Below, piece after piece: positions 41,789 through 51,463 of a stretch of 64,000 nt of DNA. Below the pieces are notes generated by a model. That model was given only the letters and a program-made list of their open reading frames with translations, searched no databases and was not told the origin of the DNA. Both the position numbers and the translations under genes were made by a program. The DNA comes from Sediminibacterium sp. KACHI17 (lineage in GTDB: Bacteria > Bacteroidota > Bacteroidia > Chitinophagales > Chitinophagaceae): contig NZ_AP029612.1 in the NCBI RefSeq assembly GCF_040362915.1, positions 1,054,001 through 1,118,000 of the forward strand, read 5' to 3'. Position 1 is the stretch's first letter. Every line of letters begins with the position of its first letter.

Positions 41789-43042
41789 TTATTTTAAGCC
41801 GAAAGCTTTCTTCACTTTTGAAACGTAATCGAGTTTCTCCCAAGTGAACAGTTCCACTTTTACGTTCTTCTCTTTACCATCCGGTGATTTGAAAGTCTTG
41901 GTCACCACTTCACTCTTACGTCCCATGTGGCCATATGCAGCGGTTTCACTGTAGATCGGGCTGCGCAATTTCAAGCGCTGCTCAATGAAGTATGGACGCA
42001 TGTCAAACAAGCCTTCTACGATCTTAGCGATCTGTCCATCGGTCAAGTTTACTTTTGCAGTACCATAAGTATTTACGTTGATACTAGTAGGTTGTGCCAC
42101 ACCGATTGCATAAGATACTTGTACCAACACTTCGTCTGCTACTCCTGCTGCTACCAGATTCTTCGCAATATGACGAGTTGCATAGGCTGCTGAACGGTCT
42201 ACCTTACTAGGATCTTTACCACTGAATGCTCCACCTCCATGTGCTCCTTTACCACCATAGGTATCTACGATGATCTTACGACCGGTTAAGCCGGTATCGC
42301 CATGTGGACCACCGATCACAAACTTACCGGTTGGGTTGATATGGTATTTGATGTTGTTGTTGAACAGCTTCGCGTATTTCTTGTACTTCGCTTTTACTCT
42401 TGGGATCAGGATATTGATGATATCAGATTTGATCTTCGCCAACATCTTTGCTTCGGTATCAAAATCATCATGCTGGGTAGATACTACGATCGCATCGATT
42501 CTTACCGGGCGGTTGTTATCATCGTATTCCAAAGTAACCTGGCTCTTTGCATCAGGACGCAGGTATTTGATCTGCTTGTTCTCTCTTCTCAATGCTGCCA
42601 GTTCAATCAGGATCTTATGTGCCAGATCCAATGCCAATGGCATGTAGTCATCTGTTTCATTGGTAGCATAACCAAACATCATACCCTGGTCACCTGCTCC
42701 TTGCTCTTCTTTCTTCTTTCTGTCAACACCCTGGTTGATATCAGCACTCTGCTCATGAATCGCAGAAAGGATACCACAGCTGTTGGCTTCAAACATATAT
42801 TCACTCTTGGTATATCCGATCTTACGGATCACACCACGAGCAATTTCCTGTACATCCAAGTATGCCTTTGATTTTACCTCACCGGCCAATACCACCTGTC
42901 CGGTAGTCACCAATGTTTCACAAGCCACTTTAGATTGTGGGTCAAAAGCCAAAAAGTTATCGATCAATGCATCAGATATCTGGTCGGCCACTTTATCCGG
43001 ATGTCCTTCAGATACACTCTCAGAAGTAAATAAATAAGGCAT
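41789..43042 (-). CDS. metK: S-adenosylmethionine synthetase
   Basis: Methionine adenosyltransferase, 417 residues, making SAM from methionine and ATP. Motifs: [19 protein letters not shown] (residues 7-25), [14 protein letters not shown], the P-loop-like [16 protein letters not shown] and the AYGHMGR end. An insertion near [18 protein letters not shown] and a lysine-rich stretch before the C-terminus are usual in Bacteroidota MetK. SAM is used by lipA and rlmB in this window. A perfect promoter box lies 19 bases before the ATG, and an intrinsic terminator follows. Confidence 0.97.
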   Translation of the reverse strand: MPYLFTSESVSEGHPDKVADQISDALIDNFLAFDPQSKVACETLVTTGQVVLAGEVKSKAYLDVQEIARGVIRKIGYTKSEYMFEANSCGILSAIHEQSADINQGVDRKKKEEQGAGDQGMMFGYATNETDDYMPLALDLAHKILIELAALRRENKQIKYLRPDAKSQVTLEYDDNNRPVRIDAIVVSTQHDDFDTEAKMLAKIKSDIINILIPRVKAKYKKYAKLFNNNIKYHINPTGKFVIGGPHGDTGLTGRKIIVDTYGGKGAHGGGAFSGKDPSKVDRSAAYATRHIAKNLVAAGVADEVLVQVSYAIGVAQPTSINVNTYGTAKVNLTDGQIAKIVEGLFDMRPYFIEQRLKLRSPIYSETAAYGHMGRKSEVVTKTFKSPDGKEKNVKVELFTWEKLDYVSKVKKAFGLK

Positions 43043-43061
43043 AAATGATTTTTAATGGGTG

Positions 43062-43069
43062 CAAATATA
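43062..43069 (-). promoter_or_regulatory. Bacteroidota -7 promoter box for metK
   Basis: TATATTTG on the minus strand matches TAnnTTTG exactly, 19 bases before the metK ATG. The gap of 41 bases to the DUF4270 gene leaves no room for a SAM riboswitch, and I see none. Confidence 0.5.
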
Positions 43070-43083
43070 AAAACTGTTGTCGA

Positions 43084-44574
43084 TTATATACGGGAAAATA
43101 CCAGACGTAAACGCATTCTAAAACGCGAGTGCGTACCACCGCCCAATCTAACCCTGCCCATGGCCGGATCATTTCCAACACTTGGATTCAGGTAATATAG
43201 CGCGGGTGCGGTAACCTGCGGATATGGGTTGGTATAAAATAAAGAGTCATTCACGGGAGCTGACAGCTGTAATAAGTGAGAAGTATCTTTTCTCGATACA
43301 ATACCTTGTACATATCTGCTCAGGTTAAAAGTATAAGAGGCTACACGATTATACCCTTGTGTTGTTTTGTAGAACAATCTACCTCCAAAATCATTGATAT
43401 TGGGGCCCTCTTGCGAGAAGGTATAATCATTGGGAACATTATACTTCGCGTTGGTAGTAGGTTTGAACACACTTAATAACAAGTACCTAGGTGGACTCAT
43501 TTGTTGATCGATCGTTAAGAGATTCGCATCATCGGGTATTTGTTCAGCGATCAGTTCAGCACGATGGATGATCCTATTACTTAAAGAAGCGAGTCCGGGG
43601 ATACGAATTCTCACAAACGTACCCGGGGCAGCCTGTACATACACCATTGAATCTGATCGGGGTGTAGATGTATTATTGACATAGTTCGCTACCTGACTTC
43701 CGGCGCGATTACGTGTTACAAAGTTGGCATCTCCACTTGTCAAAGTATTGAACGAGAAATAAGCTACTGCAGTATCTCTCTTCGTAGCTCCTGTTGAGCT
43801 GGAACTGTAGTACAAAGCAAACTTCGTATTGGTATCGCCGAGATTGATATTCAATAAAGCATTCGCTGGAGCAGACTGATCAACAGTTAAAGCAAAACCG
43901 GCGAAGTAAGTTTTAAAAAGAGAGTCAGACTTATAAGCATTAGTCGAATCATAGGTTTTGATGAAGCGTTGCGCCACATCATTTCTCAGACGGATCCTGA
44001 TTTGATTCTTTGCATTCTCATACCTGTTTTTTACAGAATCTCCGAGTCTGCGGATATCAATGGTAACCGGTGAAGCAAGCGGACCGGCGAGGCTTATGGG
44101 ATTAACAGCCGGATAATTCACCGGATAGCTATAATTTCTTTGTAAGCGTGTTGATTGCGATATTTCTGAAACTGTTAATCGCAAAGGCTGCATAGAGTCT
44201 CCATAAAAGCCTTTGTAACTAAGTACCAATACGGCTGAATCAACCACGATACTGTCTTTATTTCCGGGTATTGCAAAAGGGAATACCGGAGGAGTTACTT
44301 CAAAATACATGGAAGCTGAAGTACGTCCAAAAATCGGATCGTTGGTGATAGCACCTAATACATGCACGTCAGATTTATAAATACGTACAGAGTCTAGTTC
44401 CTCATATGTATCGGTGGTAACGTCGAGAATGGTATCTTTTGTAAGTACACCATCAATGGGAGGTATCAATCCCCCACCTAACTCGGTTGAAGTAATCCGG
44501 GTACAACCCGCGAGTAGAAATCCAGAAATAATACAGAAAATGAATGTATTACGCAGTGTCGAAAATAAACGCAT
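43084..44574 (-). CDS. DUF4270 domain lipoprotein
   Basis: From the ATG at 44574, 496 residues with a lipoprotein signal (ISGFLLAGC, Cys24) and the DUF4270 body: LGGGLIPPIDGVL, TKDTILDVTTDTYEELDSV, then YSAxM-type and GDSMQPLRLTVSEI segments. The family is found in Bacteroidota, probably at the cell surface, with no known function. A longer TTG-started frame (44598) would overlap the upstream gene by 14 bases and is less likely. The glycogen-synthase-like gene lies 10 bases upstream, an arrangement I believe is frequent in the phylum. Confidence 0.88.
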   Translation of the reverse strand: MRLFSTLRNTFIFCIISGFLLAGCTRITSTELGGGLIPPIDGVLTKDTILDVTTDTYEELDSVRIYKSDVHVLGAITNDPIFGRTSASMYFEVTPPVFPFAIPGNKDSIVVDSAVLVLSYKGFYGDSMQPLRLTVSEISQSTRLQRNYSYPVNYPAVNPISLAGPLASPVTIDIRRLGDSVKNRYENAKNQIRIRLRNDVAQRFIKTYDSTNAYKSDSLFKTYFAGFALTVDQSAPANALLNINLGDTNTKFALYYSSSSTGATKRDTAVAYFSFNTLTSGDANFVTRNRAGSQVANYVNNTSTPRSDSMVYVQAAPGTFVRIRIPGLASLSNRIIHRAELIAEQIPDDANLLTIDQQMSPPRYLLLSVFKPTTNAKYNVPNDYTFSQEGPNINDFGGRLFYKTTQGYNRVASYTFNLSRYVQGIVSRKDTSHLLQLSAPVNDSLFYTNPYPQVTAPALYYLNPSVGNDPAMGRVRLGGGTHSRFRMRLRLVFSRI

Positions 44575-44584
44575 GAGTTGTTGA

Positions 44585-45403
44585 TTACTTACCCGCAAGG
44601 TCGTTGTACAATTCTAAATACTCTGTTAAATCAGAATCCCATCCTTTGAAAGGAACTACCTTTTTCCCTTTCACTTTTGCGAATTCTTCTGTGAGTTTTT
44701 TATCGATCTTTTCTGCACCAAAAGTGATGGCATCAGCATAGCTGGCTCCACCTCTGAACAATGCGGTATTATTAGCTTCTTTAAAGGGTTCCAGATCTTT
44801 GTCTTTGACATTGGCATTGATAACGGCCTGTTTCAGGAAGTCACCACCCAATTTATCTTTGAACGTGTTTTCACCAATGGTAAAAATCACTTTACTATTA
44901 CCAAATACAGGCTCTTTCTTATACGCTGTTTTGATATAAGCAGGAATCAATCCTGTCATCCAGCCACTACAATGTATAATGTCAGGAGGCCATCCGAATT
45001 TCTTTACTGTTTCCAATGCTCCTTTACAGAAAAACACTGTACGAAGTGCATTGTCATCAAACCATTTCTCTTCATCATCATGAAAGATCTGCTTGCGCTT
45101 GAAGAAATCTTCGTTTTCCAAGAAATATACCTGCAAGCGTGCATTGGGCAATGAAGCGACTTTGATCTGAAGGGGATAATCATCATTATCAACTGAAACA
45201 TTGATACCCGATAATCTTACCACTTCATGCAGACGATGTCTTCTCTCATTGATCACTCCAAAGCGGGGCATGATACATCTGACTTCCAGTCCCCCGTCAT
45301 TGCTTTTGATAGCCAGTTTATTGATAACCTCGGCAAACTCTGTGAGCTCGAGGTAGGGTGACATCTCTGTGGCTATGAATAAAATTCTTTTCTTTGTTGA
45401 CAT
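44585..45403 (-). CDS. glycogen/starch synthase N-terminal (GT5) domain protein
   Basis: A 272-residue protein with the N-terminal Rossmann domain of GT5 glycogen synthases only: ILFIATEMSPYLELTEFAEV (residues 6-25), EVRCIMPRFGVINERRH, DIIHCSGWMTGLIPAYIK and a modified FTIGENTFKDKLGG. The motif KxGGLADV that binds ADP-glucose is replaced by LTEFAEV, and the C-terminal catalytic half is absent. Similar stand-alone proteins beside panC occur in other Bacteroidota as far as I recall. Real glucosyltransferase activity is doubtful. A start at 45454 is ruled out by the promoter box at 45444-45451. Confidence 0.85.
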   Translation of the reverse strand: MSTKKRILFIATEMSPYLELTEFAEVINKLAIKSNDGGLEVRCIMPRFGVINERRHRLHEVVRLSGINVSVDNDDYPLQIKVASLPNARLQVYFLENEDFFKRKQIFHDDEEKWFDDNALRTVFFCKGALETVKKFGWPPDIIHCSGWMTGLIPAYIKTAYKKEPVFGNSKVIFTIGENTFKDKLGGDFLKQAVINANVKDKDLEPFKEANNTALFRGGASYADAITFGAEKIDKKLTEEFAKVKGKKVVPFKGWDSDLTEYLELYNDLAGK

Positions 45404-45443
45404 CCTTGCGCCGTTTTTTTGCGGGACTCGTAAAATGAGTGGG

Positions 45444-45451
45444 CAAAGGTA
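45444..45451 (-). promoter_or_regulatory. Bacteroidota -7 promoter box for the GT5-like gene
   Basis: TACCTTTG on the minus strand matches TAnnTTTG. It sits 40 bases before the ATG at 45403, in the 103-base divergent space with panC, and fixes the gene start downstream of it. Confidence 0.5.
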
Positions 45452-45506
45452 CATAAAATAAACAGAACAGCATTAGTTGGCTGAATTGACCACAATCTGA
45501 ACCCCT

Positions 45507-46352
45507 ATGATTCTTTTCAGAAAAGGAGACGAATTAAAAAAATATTTAATTGCTAAAACAGGGCAAGGCCTCAACATTGGGTTTGTACCTACAATGGGGG
45601 CTCTCCATGAGGGGCATCTTTCATTGATCAGGGCTGCCAAAGAAAGGTCAGACCTGGTGGTTTCCAGCATTTTTGTGAACCCGACCCAATTCAATGACCA
45701 ACAGGATTACCTCCACTACCCTAAAACCATCGATCAGGATATTTTAGCCCTTGAAAAATCTGCCTGTGACATATTATTCATGCCAGATGTCAAGGAAATC
45801 TATCCAGACAACTATTTGCCTCTTTCTTATGACCTCGGATTCCTAGAGACTGTTCTGGAAGGAAAATTCAGACCCGGACATTTTCAGGGGGTTTGTCAGG
45901 TTGTAGACAGAATGTTGGAGATCGTCACCCCCGGCTTACTTTTTTTAGGGCAAAAAGATTACCAACAATGTATGGTGATCGAACGGCTGATTCAATTGAA
46001 ACATCCATCGACCCGCCTACTCATTGTTCCTACCATGCGTGAAAAAAATGGGCTAGCCATGAGTAGCCGAAACTTACGTTTGAGTACTACCGATAGAGTA
46101 AAAGCAGAAGCCATCTATAAAGGTTTGATGAAAATCAAAGCCCAATTACAACAGGGCACTCTTCAGCAGTTATGCGAGGAAGTAAGTAACGACTTATTGG
46201 ATGCAGGATTTGAAAAAGTAGATTATATCAGTATCTCTCATGCTACCACACTGGCCCCAGTAAACGAATGGGATGGCAAAACACCGTTGGTAGCTTTGGC
46301 AGCGGCTTTTATTTCCGGGGTTCGCTTAATTGATAACATTCCTCTCACATAA
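45507..46352 (+). CDS. panC: pantothenate synthetase
   Basis: Condenses pantoate with beta-alanine using ATP. 281 residues. Nucleotidyl-transfer motifs: PTMGALHEGHLSLI (HxGH type, residues 28-41), FVNPTQFND, and the KMSKS-like EKNGLAMSSRNLRL. GQKDYQQ is also conserved. panD follows 42 bases downstream and panB lies 5 kb further in the same orientation, so the vitamin B5 route is nearly complete in this block; a ketopantoate reductase is not seen, although the DUF2520 protein at 6646 is distantly similar in fold. Confidence 0.97.
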   Translation: MILFRKGDELKKYLIAKTGQGLNIGFVPTMGALHEGHLSLIRAAKERSDLVVSSIFVNPTQFNDQQDYLHYPKTIDQDILALEKSACDILFMPDVKEIYPDNYLPLSYDLGFLETVLEGKFRPGHFQGVCQVVDRMLEIVTPGLLFLGQKDYQQCMVIERLIQLKHPSTRLLIVPTMREKNGLAMSSRNLRLSTTDRVKAEAIYKGLMKIKAQLQQGTLQQLCEEVSNDLLDAGFEKVDYISISHATTLAPVNEWDGKTPLVALAAAFISGVRLIDNIPLT

Positions 46353-46381
46353 TCGAAGTCTTTATATCCATTTGAACAGAC

Positions 46382-46389
46382 TATTTTTG
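46382..46389 (+). promoter_or_regulatory. TATTTTTG promoter box directly before panD
   Basis: A perfect TAnnTTTG match ending five bases before the first panD ATG (46395). Its own transcript would be leaderless or nearly so. No clear -33 element is seen, and panD could also be read from panC. Confidence 0.4.
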
Positions 46390-46394
46390 CGCGC

Positions 46395-46742
46395 ATGATG
46401 CAAATTGAAGTACTCAAATCTAAAATACACCGTGCCGTTATCACGGAAGCCAATCTTCATTATGTGGGCAGTCTGACACTCGATGAAGACCTGATGGATG
46501 CTGCTAATTTCATTGAACATGAAAAGATTCAGGTAGTGAATGTGAACAATGGAGAAAGATTGGAAACCTATATCATCAAAGGTAAAAGAGGCAGTGGTAT
46601 TGTTTGTTTAAATGGTCCGGCTGCACGTAAAGGTGCGGTGGGAGATCTCGTAGTAATCATTTCTTATGCTATTATGGATTTTGAAGCTGCTAAAACATTT
46701 AAACCCTGGGTCGTATTTCCAAAAGAAGGGAATAAGTTATAG
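46395..46742 (+). CDS. panD: aspartate 1-decarboxylase
   Basis: Pyruvoyl enzyme that makes beta-alanine from aspartate for PanC. 115 residues from the ATG at 46395, or 114 from 46398. The self-cleavage site is Gly-Ser in HYVGSLTLD; with the second ATG the serine becomes Ser25 as in E. coli. [13 protein letters not shown] and VVIISYA are conserved. A strong promoter-like box five bases before the start raises the possibility of leaderless expression. Confidence 0.97.
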   Translation: MMQIEVLKSKIHRAVITEANLHYVGSLTLDEDLMDAANFIEHEKIQVVNVNNGERLETYIIKGKRGSGIVCLNGPAARKGAVGDLVVIISYAIMDFEAAKTFKPWVVFPKEGNKL

Positions 46743-46791
46743 TGGTACATCCTGCTTTGTAAATTCGTAATTTACCCCTCTGATCAATCGT

Positions 46792-47805
46792 ATGAAAAAA
46801 CAACTCCTCTCTATTGGAAAGTTTGCCCTGTTTCTGGGTTTGGGATTGTTTCTCGTATGGTGGAGTTTGAGACAGATACCCGATGATAAATGGGGGGAAT
46901 TCAGAAATAGTTTACGCAATGCCAACTATTGGCTGCTGATCCCTGTCTTTGTGATCCTCATTGCCAGCCACTTGCTTCGGGCGCTTCGCTGGAAGATCCT
47001 GATGGAGCCGATGGGTTACCGGCCAAGATCCTTGAATACTTTTTTTGCTGTCATGATCGGCTATCTCGCCAATCTGGCTTTTCCTCGTTTGGGCGAAGTC
47101 TTGAAATGCACTTTACTTGCCCGCTATGAAAAAGTGCCCGCAGAAAAATTAGTAGGAACCATCGTTGCAGAAAGAGCCGTGGATGTTGTTTCATTAGGGA
47201 TCGTTTTTCTTTTGACACTGGTGACCCAATATGATATCCTGGCTGCATATGGACAAGAATTGATCGGTAAGCTGTTGGATAAAGGCGGATCTGTGCCTAT
47301 GTCTGTATTACTACTGATCGCCGGAATCATATTGGTAGGTATCATTGTAATACGCGTTTGGTTCAAGCAGTTTGCACATTTGAAGATCGTGATCATGATC
47401 AAAAAGATCATTGCAGGTGTTTGGGAAGGTTTAATGAGCATTCGTCACCTCAAGCGAAAAGGTATTTTCATCTTGTACAGTATAGGTATTTGGTTTTTGT
47501 ATACCGCCGGAACATGGGTTGGCCTACTAGCGACTTCAGGAACCGCGCATCTGGGATGGGGCGAAGGATTGAGTGTATTGGCTTTTGGAAGTATTGGCAT
47601 GATCGTTACACCCGGTGGTATTGGTGCTTATGCATTCTTTATTGCCAAACTATTGGAAGAATATAATATCCCATTTGAACTTGGCTTTGCCAATGGTAAT
47701 CTGCAATGGTTCGCTCAATTCATGATCGTTCTGCTTGCGGGTGGATTGAGTTTATTGCTACTGCCAGTTTATAATAAAAAAAACAATCAACATGAGAGCC
47801 GTTAA
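46792..47805 (+). CDS. flippase-like membrane protein (LPG synthase transmembrane-domain family)
   Basis: A 337-residue membrane protein with about eight helices of the UPF0104/YbhN family, which shares the N-terminal half of MprF. Signature segments: ASHLLRALRWKILMEPMG, FAVMIGYLANLAFPRLGEV, and the late SIGMIVTPGGIGAYA. The family is believed to flip lipids or glycolipids, but it lacks the aminoacyl-transferase half of MprF. It overlaps the rfaE2 gene by 14 bases, suggesting coupled translation and a possible link to LPS sugar handling. Confidence 0.85.
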   Translation: MKKQLLSIGKFALFLGLGLFLVWWSLRQIPDDKWGEFRNSLRNANYWLLIPVFVILIASHLLRALRWKILMEPMGYRPRSLNTFFAVMIGYLANLAFPRLGEVLKCTLLARYEKVPAEKLVGTIVAERAVDVVSLGIVFLLTLVTQYDILAAYGQELIGKLLDKGGSVPMSVLLLIAGIILVGIIVIRVWFKQFAHLKIVIMIKKIIAGVWEGLMSIRHLKRKGIFILYSIGIWFLYTAGTWVGLLATSGTAHLGWGEGLSVLAFGSIGMIVTPGGIGAYAFFIAKLLEEYNIPFELGFANGNLQWFAQFMIVLLAGGLSLLLLPVYNKKNNQHESR

Positions 47806-48289
47806 TGCAATAGAGCAAAAGATCATGACATTACCTCAGTTGCTGGCACGTGTGGCTGCATGGCGTATTACGGGAAAGAAAGTAGCTTTTACCAATGGTT
47901 GTTTTGATATTTTACATGAAGGACATATTTTCTCCCTCAATGCTGCTGCCAGTGAAGCAGATTATTTGATCGTGGGAGTGAACAGTGATAACAGCGTTAA
48001 GAAACTAAAAGGCCCTGAAAGACCTGTCAACAATGAACACAGCCGTTCATTATTATTGGCCAGCTTAGCCGTTACCGATGCCATCATTGTTTTTGATGAA
48101 GACACCCCACATACCCTTATCACTGCGATCTTACCGGATGTTTTGGTCAAAGGCGGTGATTATACCGTTGAGCAGATCGTGGGATCAAAAGAAGTGATCG
48201 CCAATGGCGGAAGAGTGGTCATCAATCCGATCGTAGAAGGGTTTTCAACAACGGGTATCATTCAACATATCAAGCAATCGTATTCTTAG
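47792..48289 (+). CDS. rfaE2: D-glycero-beta-D-manno-heptose 1-phosphate adenylyltransferase
   Basis: A 165-residue nucleotidyltransferase equal to the C-terminal domain of HldE. TNGCFDILHEGHIFSL carries the HxGH motif and GVNSDNSVKKLKGPERPV is typical. It activates heptose 1-phosphate with ATP for ADP-heptose, used in LPS core or in other heptose glycans. The kinase half (RfaE1) is not in the window. The start lies inside the end of the flippase-like gene. Confidence 0.92.
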   Translation: MRAVNAIEQKIMTLPQLLARVAAWRITGKKVAFTNGCFDILHEGHIFSLNAAASEADYLIVGVNSDNSVKKLKGPERPVNNEHSRSLLLASLAVTDAIIVFDEDTPHTLITAILPDVLVKGGDYTVEQIVGSKEVIANGGRVVINPIVEGFSTTGIIQHIKQSYS

Positions 48290-48417
48290 TATCGTGCTTG
48301 TTCGTCTTTCTTAGATAGTATTCAATCGATAAACTTAACATTCCACTCTCCTTCTCTTTTTTATATTTGAATGGTTAGATTGATTATGCCCTAGGCTTGG
48401 ACTAATAACTATTTTTT

Positions 48418-50508
48418 GTGAAAAAGCATCTTATACAGCGTGACATCAGTTGGCTCAGTTTTAATGCAAGGGTTTTACAAGAAGCGAATGACCCTTCAGT
48501 TCCCTTAAAAGAAAGGATCCGCTTTCTGGGTATCTTTTCCAATAATACCGATGAATTTTTCAGGGTTCGTGTAGCTACTCTAAAACGCATGGTAGAATAT
48601 GCGGATAAAAGACGTAAGCTCAACATGCATATGGAAGATGATCCACAATCCATCATCGATCAGATACAAACCATCGTCCTTCAGCAACAAAATGAATTCA
48701 ATCGTATTTGGGATGACATCATCAGAGAGTTGAAAAAAGAAAAGATCTTTTTGATCAATGAAAAGCAACTGAATAAAGAACAGAAAAGATATGTAAGCGA
48801 TTTTTTTGATGAACAGGTTCGTTCCAATATCATCCCGTTGATGATCGAAAGCTTACCACAACTACCTTATCTGCGAGATAAAAGTATTTATCTGGGTGTA
48901 GTGATGCGCAAAAAAGATTCTGCATACGATCAGAAATATGCATTGATCGAAGTTCCGGCCAAAGATGTTGGAAGATTTGTATTGCTACCTTCTAAGCAAG
49001 GTGAAAAGCACATCATTTTATTGGAAGATGTGATCAGACATAACTTGCCTGAGATCTTCACTTATTTTGATTACGATTATTTTGATGCACATGTTTTCAA
49101 AGTAACCAAAGATGCTGAGATCGATATTGACAATGATGTAAGTACCACCTTCGTTGAAAAGATCGAAAAGGGATTGAAGAACAGACGCAAAGGAAAACCG
49201 GTTCGCTTTGTATACGACAAAGAAATGGATGCGGGTTTATTGGAATACCTGATCCGTCGTTTGAACCTCAACCGGAAAAGTAATATCATTCCGGGTGGAA
49301 GGATACATAACTTTCGCCATTTCATGGATTTTCCGGATGTGTTTGACAGTAAGAACACACGTCGCCCTTCATTTACACATCCGGCCATACAAGGCAGTAT
49401 GCGTGTTACAGATGTGGTATTGAAAAAAGATGTGATGCTGCATTTCCCCTATCACTCTTTCCATACGGTTATCGATTTATTACGCGAAGCGGCCATGGAT
49501 CCTGATGTCAAATCGATCAAGATCACTGCCTATAGACTTGCTTCGAATTCGAAAGTCATCAATGCATTGATCAATGCTGCACGTAATGGCAAAGAAGTGA
49601 TCGTAATGCTGGAACTAAAAGCCCGATTTGATGAAGAAGCCAATCTCGAATGGAAAAAAATTCTGGAAGAAGAAGGTGTTCGTGTGTTATTGGGAATTCC
49701 TAAAATGAAAGTGCATGCCAAACTCTGCATCATTAAAAAAAGGAAAGGAAACAAAACAGTACAATACGGATTTGTAAGTACCGGCAACCTGAATGAAAAA
49801 ACAGCGAAGGTTTACGGAGATCATTGCTTACTCACAGCCAACAGAATGGTGATGGCTGATATCAACCGGATCTTCAACTATCTCGAAAACTGGAAGACCG
49901 CTGCTGCACAGCTAAAACAGTGCAAAACATTGATGGTGTGTCCAACCAATATGCGACAAGAACTGACCACCCTGATCAATCGGGAAGTAAAGGCAGCCAA
50001 AGCAGGGAAAGAAGCTGTTATTACACTAAAAGTGAACTCACTGAGTGATGCAGCACTGATCGATAAATTGTATGCTGCAGCAGCTGCAGGTGTTGAGATC
50101 AGATTGATCGTTCGTGGTATCTTCTGTGCAGTGATCGATCATAAAAAATTCAAACAACCTATTCGTGCCATCAGTATTGTAGACGAATACCTGGAACATG
50201 CAAGGGTGTTGATGTTCCATAATGGCGGACATGAAAAAATTTATATCTCCAGCGCCGACTGGATGGTAAGGAATCTGGATCATCGCATTGAAGCAGCTAT
50301 TCCCGTCATGGATACTGCGATTCGCGAGGAATTGAAACAGATTATCCACATTCAATTAAGAGACAATGTAAAAGCACGCATCCTCGACAAAGAATTAAAA
50401 AACAACTATGTACCTTCCGCAGGTAAAAAAAGGGTTCGCTCTCAGATCGAAACCTATCAATACTTACACCGGAAAAACATAGCAACTGTTGAGGCTCGCC
50501 GCAATTGA
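48418..50508 (+). CDS. ppk: polyphosphate kinase 1
   Basis: Reversible polyphosphate synthase, 696 residues. The start is a GTG (48418) that places RDISWLSFNARVLQEA at residue 8, as in other PPK1; no ATG fits. FFRVRVATLKRM, FPYHSF, and two phospholipase-D-like catalytic regions follow; the phosphorylated histidine is expected in KVHAKLCII, with the second region in the late GGHEKIYISSADWM. It overlaps the ppx gene by 20 bases. Confidence 0.96.
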   Translation: MKKHLIQRDISWLSFNARVLQEANDPSVPLKERIRFLGIFSNNTDEFFRVRVATLKRMVEYADKRRKLNMHMEDDPQSIIDQIQTIVLQQQNEFNRIWDDIIRELKKEKIFLINEKQLNKEQKRYVSDFFDEQVRSNIIPLMIESLPQLPYLRDKSIYLGVVMRKKDSAYDQKYALIEVPAKDVGRFVLLPSKQGEKHIILLEDVIRHNLPEIFTYFDYDYFDAHVFKVTKDAEIDIDNDVSTTFVEKIEKGLKNRRKGKPVRFVYDKEMDAGLLEYLIRRLNLNRKSNIIPGGRIHNFRHFMDFPDVFDSKNTRRPSFTHPAIQGSMRVTDVVLKKDVMLHFPYHSFHTVIDLLREAAMDPDVKSIKITAYRLASNSKVINALINAARNGKEVIVMLELKARFDEEANLEWKKILEEEGVRVLLGIPKMKVHAKLCIIKKRKGNKTVQYGFVSTGNLNEKTAKVYGDHCLLTANRMVMADINRIFNYLENWKTAAAQLKQCKTLMVCPTNMRQELTTLINREVKAAKAGKEAVITLKVNSLSDAALIDKLYAAAAAGVEIRLIVRGIFCAVIDHKKFKQPIRAISIVDEYLEHARVLMFHNGGHEKIYISSADWMVRNLDHRIEAAIPVMDTAIREELKQIIHIQLRDNVKARILDKELKNNYVPSAGKKRVRSQIETYQYLHRKNIATVEARRN

Positions 50509-51379
50509 TATTGGAAGTAATGCTGCTCGTTTACTTATTTCTGAAGTAACACATGATGCAGCAGGTAATCCGCGATTCAATAAACTGAATCTTGTTCGTG
50601 TACCCCTGCGCTTGGGTTTTGATGTTTTTGAAAAAGGAGAAATTTCCAAAGAAAAAAGAGGAATGGTTTTACAAACCATGAAGGCCTATGGACATTTGAT
50701 CAATGCCTATGGTGTTCAGCATACCATTGCCTGTGCAACCAGCGCCATGCGTGATGCACGTAACAGTGCTGACCTTATCAGAAAAATACGATTAGAGACA
50801 GGACTTGAAATTGAGATCATCAGTGGTGATCTCGAAGCATCGATCATTTATGAAAACCATGTGGCAGAAAACATGGATACCGATCATAGCTATCTGTATA
50901 TTGATGTAGGAGGCGGTAGTACAGAACTTACTTTTTTTGCCGAAGACAGACTGGTTTTCAAACAATCTTTTAATATCGGTACGATTCGATTACTGAAAGA
51001 TATGGTAGAGGATCATCACTGGAATGAAATGAAGGAGATGATCAAAACGAAAACCAAAGGATATAAGAAAATTGTAGCGATTGGTACCGGGGGAAATATC
51101 AATAAAGTTTTTTCTCTCAGTAAAAAGAAAGATGGCAAGCCATTACCGATCGATCTGTTGAAAGATTATTACAAAGAAATTTCCAGCTTCACGCTGGAAG
51201 ACCGGATCAATATTTACAAGTTGCGTGAAGACCGTGCAGACGTAATTGTACCTGCCTTACAGATCTATATCAATGTGATGCGATGGGCAGATGCCGATGA
51301 GATCTATGTACCCAAAATTGGTTTAGCTGACGGGCTTATTCAACACCTTTACTCTGAATTAACCTTACAACAACAGTAA
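50489..51379 (+). CDS. ppx: exopolyphosphatase / Ppx-GppA family phosphatase
   Basis: ASKHA-fold hydrolase of 296 residues that degrades polyphosphate or pppGpp. LAAIDIGSNAARLLI (3-17) is the first phosphate motif, YLYIDVGGGSTELTFF the second, and VAIGTGGNINKV the third. It is the short, single-module form without the C-terminal HD-like part of E. coli Ppx. The start is a TTG (50489) inside the last 20 bases of ppk, so the two opposing activities are translationally coupled. Confidence 0.93.
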   Translation: MRLAAIDIGSNAARLLISEVTHDAAGNPRFNKLNLVRVPLRLGFDVFEKGEISKEKRGMVLQTMKAYGHLINAYGVQHTIACATSAMRDARNSADLIRKIRLETGLEIEIISGDLEASIIYENHVAENMDTDHSYLYIDVGGGSTELTFFAEDRLVFKQSFNIGTIRLLKDMVEDHHWNEMKEMIKTKTKGYKKIVAIGTGGNINKVFSLSKKKDGKPLPIDLLKDYYKEISSFTLEDRINIYKLREDRADVIVPALQIYINVMRWADADEIYVPKIGLADGLIQHLYSELTLQQQ

Positions 51380-51463
51380 TTCGTTTGTAAACATTTGGGT
51401 AATCCTAAAATCTGCCTACTTTGCACTGTTTCCGATCCGGAAAGATGATTAAAAACCAATGTC

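Noticed and set aside
43043-43083. SAM riboswitch before metK
   Set aside because: Only 41 bases separate the genes and the -7 box leaves a leader of about 13 bases, too short for any known SAM riboswitch.
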